64,000 bases of DNA from Aeromonas rivuli (lineage in GTDB: Bacteria; Pseudomonadota; Gammaproteobacteria; Enterobacterales; Aeromonadaceae): NCBI RefSeq assembly GCF_000820045.1, contig NZ_CDBJ01000027.1, forward strand, positions 216,541-280,540, in the 5' to 3' direction. Below the pieces are notes generated by a model, which saw only the letters and a list, made by a program, of their open reading frames with translations, searched no databases and was not told the origin of the DNA. This document shows, piece after piece, positions 57,902 to 64,000 of the stretch. Position 1 is the stretch's first letter. Each line of letters starts with the position of its first letter. A program made the position numbers and the translations under genes.

Positions 57902-60169
57902 ATGAATCAACTGTTTTTTCTGGCAATGATGATGTCCTCCCTGTCGGCTCCCAATGTGGATCTGACCAAGGACCAATTGTCTATCGATCTGCAACAGGCT
58001 CAGACTCTGGTGTTGAGCGATCCGGCCAGATGCGTAGAGATCACCTCGGCCTTCCTGGTCCGCACGGCCAATAATCCCAAGCAAATCATCAGCAATCGTC
58101 AAGAGTACGGCTACCGCGAGCCCATGCTCAGCTTCGGCACTGTCGCCCAGGCCACGGGGGCACACCTGCTCAAGGGTGAGTGCCTGATCCAGCTCGCTCA
58201 ACACCGGCTGGCGGATCAGGAGCTGCAGCAGGCCCTGGCCCTGGCAAGCAAGGAGAAGCAACCCGAGCTGCAAGCCCAGAGCCTCTATCTGATGCTGCGC
58301 AACAAAGCGCTGCTCGGCAGCGGCCGTGATTATGTGCCCCTTCGCACCCAGCTCGATCAGTTGCTCGGTGAAACAGCCCTCAAGAACAGCCCGCTCCAGG
58401 TCTATAGCCGACTACTGCTCATCACCGACCTTATCGAATCTCATCAGTTCGAGGAGGCCAAACAACGACTCAGCGAATCCCGGCAATGGGCCCGCACCAT
58501 AGGCGATAGCAAGGCGCAAGCCTGGGTCGATGCGGTCAGCGGCGATCTCTACCATGCCCTCAGGCAGCCCCAGCTCGCCCTTGGCGACTATATTTCGGCC
58601 CAGCAACAGGCTCGCCCCCTGGCGGATCCCCTGTTCCTCGGCCTGCTCGCCAATCAGATAGTGGACCTCTATCAGGAAGAGCAGGAGCCCCAGAAGGCGT
58701 TGCAGTACGCCAACGAGGCGGCCAACTACTTCCACGCCCTCGGCAATCCCGCGCTGCTCAGCCAGGCACTGACCGTGCTGGCGCGCCTGAACCGTACCCA
58801 GGGCGACATGAACATGGCCCTGGTCTATTTCTTCAATGCCCTGGACCTGCTCGACGAGGGGCACCAGCGCATCCAGGTCGCGCAGCTCAAGTACGAAATA
58901 GGCAAAACCTATCTGCAAAACGGCAACCTGCCCCTCGCTCGCAGCTATCTGAGCGCAGCGCGCCAGGCGCATCGGGCGGAGGATGACAAGCGACCCCTCA
59001 TCGATACCCTGCTGCTGCTCGGTGAACTGCACCTCAAGCAGAAAGAGGCGGCCATCGCCATCTTGCAACTGGAAAATGCCCTGGACCTTGCCAACCAGAT
59101 TGCCGATACCGGTCGCCAGTTCCAGATCTATCGCCTGCTCTCCCTCGCTTATGAACAGAAGGATTATCTGCTGCAGGCGCTGGAAAGCTATAAGCGCTTC
59201 CACCAGCTGAGCGAACAGATCAGCCAGCAACAGGTTGCGTTGGAGCAGGAGGCCATTCGCGACAACTACACCCAGGTCGAGCGTGAGCAGCAGATCAAGT
59301 CCCTGGAGCTGAGCCTGGAAAACAGCCGCCATCAGCAGGAGCGCTACCTCTGGTCGAGTGTCATCACAGGTCTGCTGCTGGCCTTCTTCATCTACCTCTT
59401 CTTCACCCTCTGGCTGCGGCTCAAGAGCGCCCGCCAACAGGCGCGTTTCCTGGGAGAAGCCACCCTGAAAGAGCCCCGTAGCGGTCTGGCCAACTGGCAG
59501 CGCCTGATGAACCGCTGGCCAAAAGAGATGGCCAAGCGTCAGCAACAATCGGAGCGCTGGTACCTGAATGAGCTGACCGAGGGTGAGTTTGATGACAAGT
59601 TGCACTATCTGCTCTTCAAGGTGCCCTTCCTGGCCAACAACCTGGAACGACACGGTTATCAGCTAGCGAGGGACATTGAGACGGCATTCGGCGACTATGT
59701 CGCCGGGCTGACGCCACCCGATGGCCGTATCTATGACCTGCGCGAGGGCCACTTGCTCTATGTGGTGCCCCAGCGTCATGTCGCACAGCTGCATCAACTG
59801 GCCCGAGAACTGCTCGAGCAGCTCGCCGCCTTCCCCTGCGCTCAGCCCATCGATCGCCGCATCAGCCTCGGCATCGTCAGCCATCCCTTCCTGCCCAAGG
59901 CGGCTACCGCCCTCGATCATCTCGGCCTGTTCGATCTCTGCTACCTGGCTCTGGCAGGTGCAATCCAGCTCAGCGAGCGGGCCAATCAGAGCGCCTGGTT
60001 GGAGCTGGCCGCGATCGACTGTCAACAGGCCGCGTTTTTTAACGGAGATGTGTGGCAATGCTGTCTGATGGCGATTGACAAGGGATTGGTAAAAGTAAAC
60101 TCTTCTCACGACAAACAGTGGATCAACTGGCCTGGCCTGTCACGGACGAAGGGCACAGATGATCGATGA
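57902..60169 (+). CDS. membrane TPR protein with degenerate GGDEF-like C-terminal domain
   Basis: The 755-residue protein has a signal-peptide-like start, then at least seven TPR-type helical repeats (about 55-440; LADPLFLGLLANQIVDLYQE, NPALLSQALTVLARLNRTQG). A coiled region with QVEREQQIKSLELSLEN follows, then one transmembrane segment near 480-505 (SSVITGLLLAFFIYLFFTL). The cytosolic C-terminus keeps a GGDEF-like outline, but the site reads LREGHLLYVVP near 612-622, so cyclase activity is not expected. The topology puts the TPR part in the periplasm. Its own ribosome-binding site is poor. It lies 92 bp before a canonical GGDEF gene. Confidence 0.75.
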   Translation: MNQLFFLAMMMSSLSAPNVDLTKDQLSIDLQQAQTLVLSDPARCVEITSAFLVRTANNPKQIISNRQEYGYREPMLSFGTVAQATGAHLLKGECLIQLAQHRLADQELQQALALASKEKQPELQAQSLYLMLRNKALLGSGRDYVPLRTQLDQLLGETALKNSPLQVYSRLLLITDLIESHQFEEAKQRLSESRQWARTIGDSKAQAWVDAVSGDLYHALRQPQLALGDYISAQQQARPLADPLFLGLLANQIVDLYQEEQEPQKALQYANEAANYFHALGNPALLSQALTVLARLNRTQGDMNMALVYFFNALDLLDEGHQRIQVAQLKYEIGKTYLQNGNLPLARSYLSAARQAHRAEDDKRPLIDTLLLLGELHLKQKEAAIAILQLENALDLANQIADTGRQFQIYRLLSLAYEQKDYLLQALESYKRFHQLSEQISQQQVALEQEAIRDNYTQVEREQQIKSLELSLENSRHQQERYLWSSVITGLLLAFFIYLFFTLWLRLKSARQQARFLGEATLKEPRSGLANWQRLMNRWPKEMAKRQQQSERWYLNELTEGEFDDKLHYLLFKVPFLANNLERHGYQLARDIETAFGDYVAGLTPPDGRIYDLREGHLLYVVPQRHVAQLHQLARELLEQLAAFPCAQPIDRRISLGIVSHPFLPKAATALDHLGLFDLCYLALAGAIQLSERANQSAWLELAAIDCQQAAFFNGDVWQCCLMAIDKGLVKVNSSHDKQWINWPGLSRTKGTDDR

Positions 60170-60261
60170 CAAGATAGCGAATCGCTGGGGATCTGAGTCG
60201 GCCTCGCCCGCAGAGGACTATCCCACCGCCATAAATAATAACAAACAGGGCAGCCTGAAGA

Positions 60262-61875
60262 ATGAATGACATCACTGCCGTAGCGGGACAATTGGCCAGA
60301 CTCAGAGAGTCCCTTCAGCGCAAACAGTTTGAACTCGACGAGACAGTGCTCTGCTCCCAGGCCGAGCGCAGCCGCAGCATTCAGTTTATCGCCAAACTGA
60401 TGCAAGCCTGCCGCGGCCACGATCGCGAACTCGACAGCAAGCTCGCCAAGCTCAAACAGAAGCTGGATGGCCAGCCCTCCCTGACCCATCTGGATCAGGA
60501 TCTCGCCGCCATCGAGAAGCTGCTGCAGCAGCACAGCACGGCGCTTGAGGAGTCGATCAGCCTGACCGCGGGCGCCATCGAGCTCGGCTCCAGGCAGCTC
60601 AAATCCCTCAAGGGCTTTCCGGAAGAGACCCGAAAGTCCCTCAAGGCATTCCTGGCCACCCCCAATGGTTATGGCCTCAGCGATCATCAGCGCCGGGTCA
60701 CTCAATTGCTGGAGTTCTATCAGCAGGCCATCAAGATCCAGCTGTTACCCGCAAACCTCCCCTCCGACACCGCGGGCCAGGGTCTGGCATCCGCAAGCAA
60801 GGAGACTGGCGAGGCGTCCGCCTGCCTGGATGGCAAGGTCTATAGCCGTATCGCCGATGAACTGCAGCGCCTCATTACCGAGCTCGATTTTGCCGGTGCC
60901 GTGGGTGAGAGCCTGGCGGAAATTCGCCGTCAGCTATTGATGGGAATGGATCCCACTCTGCTGGCTGAATCCTGCCTGCAGGTGATCCAGCTCATCATCG
61001 AGGGCACCCGCGAGGAGCGTAAAAGCTCCCGGGCCTTCCTGACGGCCCTCAATGAGAGCCTCTCCTCGGTCCATTTCAACTTCACCGAGTCGCTGGATGA
61101 GGGGCGGGCCTTGCAGCAGGCGAGCCAGACCAGCCGCGTGGCCCTGGATAACGAAGTCCAGGCCATCGATGACACCCTCACTCGCCACCACTCCTCCGAG
61201 GCGCTCAAGGAGGCCATCAGCGAGCACATGGCCACCATCGGCTTGCTGCTGCGGGAGCGGGAGAGCATGACGGCCCGGGAACTGCATCTCATCACCCGCC
61301 TCTCCACCATGGAGGCCAAATTGCGGCTGATGAAGGAGGAGACGGCGGAGTACAAGAAGCGGCTCACCATCCAGAAGCACAAGCTGTTCCTCGACAGCCT
61401 GACCCAGGTCCATAATCGGGCGGCGCTGGATGAGCGGCTCGAGCTCGAATACAAACGCTGGCTGCGCTACCGCACCCCCCTGTGCCTGGCCATCATCGAC
61501 ATCGATCACTTCAAGAACATCAACGACAACTATGGCCATATGGCCGGCGACAAGGCGTTGAAGGTGGTTGCCAAGGCATTGCAAAAATCCCTGCGCGATA
61601 CCGACTTCATCGCCCGTTTCGGCGGTGAGGAGTTCGTGGTGCTGCTGCCCAACGTCAACCCGGACAAGTTCGAGACACCCCTCGAAAATCTGCGCAAGGC
61701 GATCAAGAGCATTCCGTTCCGGTTTCGCGATGCCAGGGTCGAGATCACCATCTCCATCGGTGCCACCCTGTTCAAGGAGGGGGATCAACCCTCGGATGCC
61801 TTCGAGCGGGCCGACAAGGCGCTGTACGGTTCCAAGAATGGCGGCAGGGACAGGGTCAATACCGACCTCGGATAA
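60262..61875 (+). CDS. coiled-coil diguanylate cyclase (GGDEF)
   Basis: The 537-residue cytosolic protein has a long helical N-terminal part (about 1-370) rich in Q/L/E heptads, then a GGDEF domain: DSLTQVHNRAALDE, LAIIDIDHFKNINDNYG near 411-427, and RFGGEEFVVLLPN with the active GGEEF near 454-458. The RxxD inhibitory site (RDTD) is five residues before it. It should make c-di-GMP under feedback. The architecture recalls polarly localised DgcP-type cyclases of pseudomonads; orthology is not claimed. Confidence 0.88.
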   Translation: MNDITAVAGQLARLRESLQRKQFELDETVLCSQAERSRSIQFIAKLMQACRGHDRELDSKLAKLKQKLDGQPSLTHLDQDLAAIEKLLQQHSTALEESISLTAGAIELGSRQLKSLKGFPEETRKSLKAFLATPNGYGLSDHQRRVTQLLEFYQQAIKIQLLPANLPSDTAGQGLASASKETGEASACLDGKVYSRIADELQRLITELDFAGAVGESLAEIRRQLLMGMDPTLLAESCLQVIQLIIEGTREERKSSRAFLTALNESLSSVHFNFTESLDEGRALQQASQTSRVALDNEVQAIDDTLTRHHSSEALKEAISEHMATIGLLLRERESMTARELHLITRLSTMEAKLRLMKEETAEYKKRLTIQKHKLFLDSLTQVHNRAALDERLELEYKRWLRYRTPLCLAIIDIDHFKNINDNYGHMAGDKALKVVAKALQKSLRDTDFIARFGGEEFVVLLPNVNPDKFETPLENLRKAIKSIPFRFRDARVEITISIGATLFKEGDQPSDAFERADKALYGSKNGGRDRVNTDLG

Positions 61876-61885
61876 TCCCGGTACT

Positions 61886-61907
61886 GCCAGCGCCGGGCAG
61901 CGCTGGC
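61886..61907 (+). terminator. hairpin after the GGEEF gene
   Basis: GCCAGCGC pairs with GCGCTGGC around CGGGCA, 8 bp after the stop. No T run follows. Confidence 0.4.
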
Positions 61908-62046
61908 GGTGGCACGGTTCGTGATACATCGGCCCTGCCTTGCCTAGTCAAAGGGCCACACCAGCCCGATGAAACGCTCAAAAAAGCAACAGTCGCACAG
62001 CCCCCTATTCCCCTCCCCCTCAAGTTGGCTCTACTATCAGGCGAGA

Positions 62047-62066
62047 GGGATGCCCAAAGGCATCCC
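62047..62066 (+). promoter_or_regulatory. hairpin in the ppnN leader
   Basis: GGGATGCC-CAAA-GGCATCCC is a perfect 8-bp stem 54 bp before the ppnN start. It may be the end of an upstream transcript or a leader structure. Confidence 0.4.
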
Positions 62067-62120
62067 CTCTATCCCCAGGGAAAGAGAGAACGATAACAAT
62101 TGAGCGAGAAGGGGAAGATC

Positions 62121-63476
62121 ATGATCACACACATCAATCCCGTGGGCAGCATGGACCTGCTGTCCCAGCTTGAGGTCGACAGACTCAAGCAAACGGCCTC
62201 CAGCGATATCTATCAACTCTATCGCAACTGCTCGCTGGCGGTCCTGAACTCGGGTAGCCACACCGACAGCTCCAAAGAGATACTGGAGCGTTTCAAATCA
62301 TTCGATATTCACGTGATCCGGCGCGAGCGCGGGGTCAAGCTCGAGCTGTTCAACGCCCCCGAGCACGCCTTCGTCGATGGCGAAATCATCCGCGGCATCC
62401 AGGAGCATCTCTTCTCCGTGCTGCGCGATATTCTTTACGTTTCCAACCAGATCGATGCCAACCGCCTGGTCGACCTGACCAGTCCGAGCCACATCTCCAA
62501 TCTGGTGTTCTCCATGCTGCGCAACGCCAAGGCGATCCATCCGGGGGCGGATCCCAACCTGGTCGTGTGCTGGGGCGGTCACTCCATCAACGAGACTGAA
62601 TACCAGTACACCCGTGAGGTGGGCAGCGAACTCGGCCTGCGTGAACTCAACATCTGTACCGGCTGCGGCCCTGGCGCCATGGAGGGTCCGATGAAGGGGG
62701 CCGCCGTGGGCCACGCCAAGCAGCGGGTTCGTAATGGCCGCTATATCGGCCTGACCGAGCCCTCCATCATCGCCGCCGAGCCCCCCAACCCTATCGTCAA
62801 CGAGCTGGTGATACTGCCGGACATAGAAAAACGGCTCGAGGCCTTCGTGCGTCTGGGCCACGGCATCATCATCTTCCCGGGTGGGGTCGGCACCGCCGAG
62901 GAGCTGCTCTACCTGCTCGGCATCATGATGCACCCGGCCAACGAGCGCCAACCCATCCCCATCATACTGACGGGCCCCAGGGAGAGTGCCGACTACTTCC
63001 GCGCCATCGATGACTTCATCAAGGCGACCCTGGGCGAACCTGCGACCAGCCTCTATCGCATCGTGGTGGGAGATGCCCCCGAGGTGGCCCGCGCCATGAA
63101 GGAGGCCATGCCGCGGATCCGTGAATACCGCAAGTCCGTGGGGGACGCTTACTCCTTCAACTGGTCCCTCAAGATAGAGCCCGAGTTCCAGCTGCCATTC
63201 GAGCCCAATCACGCCAACATGGCCGCCCTGGACTTGCATCGCAACCAGGCTCCGCAGCAGCTCGCTGCGCACCTGCGCCGTGCCTTCTCCGGCATAGTGG
63301 CGGGCAACGTCAAGGAAGCGGGGCTGCAGGCCATCGAACAACATGGCCCCTTCAAGCTGCACGGGGACAAGGAGCTGATGCAGCGCATGGATACCCTGCT
63401 GGAGAGCTTCGTCAAACAGCAGCGCATGAAGCTGCCGGGTAGCCAGTACATTCCCTGCTACGAGATTGTGCGTTGA
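62121..63476 (+). CDS. ppnN: nucleotide 5'-monophosphate nucleosidase PpnN (YgdH)
   Basis: PpnN splits purine and pyrimidine nucleoside monophosphates to base and ribose 5-phosphate; in E. coli it is activated by (p)ppGpp. The 451-residue protein starts [20 protein letters not shown] and has a central LOG-type domain: [18 protein letters not shown] near 178-195 and the catalytic [16 protein letters not shown] near 252-267. It ends [12 protein letters not shown] chose ATG 62121 after AAGGGGA, which agrees with the E. coli start. Confidence 0.95.
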   Translation: MITHINPVGSMDLLSQLEVDRLKQTASSDIYQLYRNCSLAVLNSGSHTDSSKEILERFKSFDIHVIRRERGVKLELFNAPEHAFVDGEIIRGIQEHLFSVLRDILYVSNQIDANRLVDLTSPSHISNLVFSMLRNAKAIHPGADPNLVVCWGGHSINETEYQYTREVGSELGLRELNICTGCGPGAMEGPMKGAAVGHAKQRVRNGRYIGLTEPSIIAAEPPNPIVNELVILPDIEKRLEAFVRLGHGIIIFPGGVGTAEELLYLLGIMMHPANERQPIPIILTGPRESADYFRAIDDFIKATLGEPATSLYRIVVGDAPEVARAMKEAMPRIREYRKSVGDAYSFNWSLKIEPEFQLPFEPNHANMAALDLHRNQAPQQLAAHLRRAFSGIVAGNVKEAGLQAIEQHGPFKLHGDKELMQRMDTLLESFVKQQRMKLPGSQYIPCYEIVR

Positions 63477-63504
63477 TCGCCCGCACATCGATGCAGACAA
63501 GATG

Positions 63505-63534
63505 AAGGGAGGGGCGCAATGGCGCCCCTCCCTT
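63505..63534 (+). terminator. strong hairpin after ppnN
   Basis: AAGGGAGGGGCGC and GCGCCCCTCCCTT form a 13-bp stem around AATG, 28 bp after the stop. It stands before xni, so xni is probably transcribed separately or by limited read-through. Confidence 0.6.
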
Positions 63535-63618
63535 GTTACAATGGCCATCCGAGCGCATCAGCGCCTTGTCACCACCGCCGGGCCCCGAGGATCTGGCCAT
63601 TCGAGAAAGCACACCGCT

Positions 63619-64000
63619 ATGCCGCCCAAATCCCATCTGCTGATCATCGATGCACTCAACCTCATCCGCCGCCTCCATGCGGTGCAGGCCCAGCAATCCC
63701 TGAGCCCGGAGCAGGCTCTGATCGCCACCCGGGCCAATCTCATCAACACCAGCCGCAAACTGCTGGCGGCCAGTGAGCCGACCCACGTCATCGCCGTATT
63801 TGATAGTGAGCTCGATGGTGAGGTGCCAGGCTGGCGCAAGGCGCGCTACCCCGCCTACAAGGAGGGACGCAACCCCATGCCTCCTGAACTCAGGGCCGGG
63901 CTCGCCAGCTTGCAGGATGCCTTCTGGGAGTGCGGCATCGACGCCCTGCTCTCCGAAACCGATGAGGCCGATGACCTGATAGGGACCCTGGCCTGCGGCA
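63619..64000 (+). CDS. xni: flap endonuclease Xni (ExoIX), partial
   Basis: The first 127 codons are present and run off the window end. HLLIIDALNLIRRLHAVQ near residues 6-23, THVIAVFDSELDG near residue 58-70, WRKARYPAYKEGR and the metal-binding DEADDLIGTLA near 116-126 match the PIN-like 5' nuclease fold of Xni. In E. coli xni lies near ygdH (ppnN) and sdaC. The C-terminal part cannot be judged. Confidence 0.92.
   Translation, partial: MPPKSHLLIIDALNLIRRLHAVQAQQSLSPEQALIATRANLINTSRKLLAASEPTHVIAVFDSELDGEVPGWRKARYPAYKEGRNPMPPELRAGLASLQDAFWECGIDALLSETDEADDLIGTLACG

Overview
The window is a GC-rich gammaproteobacterial chromosome segment. It fits Aeromonas or a close Aeromonadales relative. The evidence is conserved gene order and family content: the rpsB-to-accA block, map-glnD-dapD, queF/syd/DUF2310, DUF3549-DUF3301, ppnN-xni, and a PliI-type lysozyme inhibitor with the SGSY motif known from Aeromonas. 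The species assignment is inference. I see no IS element, prophage, CRISPR array, tRNA or rRNA.

Layout. Positions 1-13.2 kb hold single genes and short operons: a TetR regulator and an alpha/beta hydrolase that share an 18-bp operator motif; a lipid-A-type sugar-transfer cassette (GT2, LAB_N, ArnT-like); a patatin phospholipase; a Kef-type antiporter; a diguanylate cyclase; tilS; an M13 metallopeptidase lipoprotein; and PliI. Positions 13.3-15.3 kb hold an ABC-F ATPase preceded by a promoter, a 28-codon leader ORF with an excellent Shine-Dalgarno, and a terminator-like hairpin. This arrangement looks like ribosome-sensing attenuation. Positions 15.3-21.5 kb hold transporters and regulators: YjeH with a divergent AsnC/Lrp regulator, SdaC, and a LysR regulator followed by a MATE exporter.

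Positions 21.6-41.1 kb are the large minus-strand envelope/translation block, read in transcription order rpsB-tsf-pyrH-frr-uppS-cdsA-dxr-rseP-bamA-skp-lpxD-fabZ-lpxA-lpxB-rnhB-dnaE-accA. It links ribosome and nucleotide functions to isoprenoid carrier, phospholipid, lipid A, outer-membrane assembly, replication and fatty-acid initiation. Internal hairpins separate several genes, and many starts are GTG or TTG. Divergent from rpsB are map, glnD and dapD.

Positions 46-51 kb hold DUF3461, a ptsG-type glucose PTS permease, and lamB-malM. Positions 51.4-57.8 kb hold yqcC-truC-yqcA on the minus strand, then a run of small conserved genes of unknown function (DUF3549, DUF3301, DUF2789, KfrA_N-like, DUF2310), syd and queF. 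Positions 57.9-64 kb hold a membrane TPR protein ending in a degenerate GGDEF-like domain, a canonical coiled-coil GGDEF cyclase, ppnN, and the start of xni, which runs off the window.
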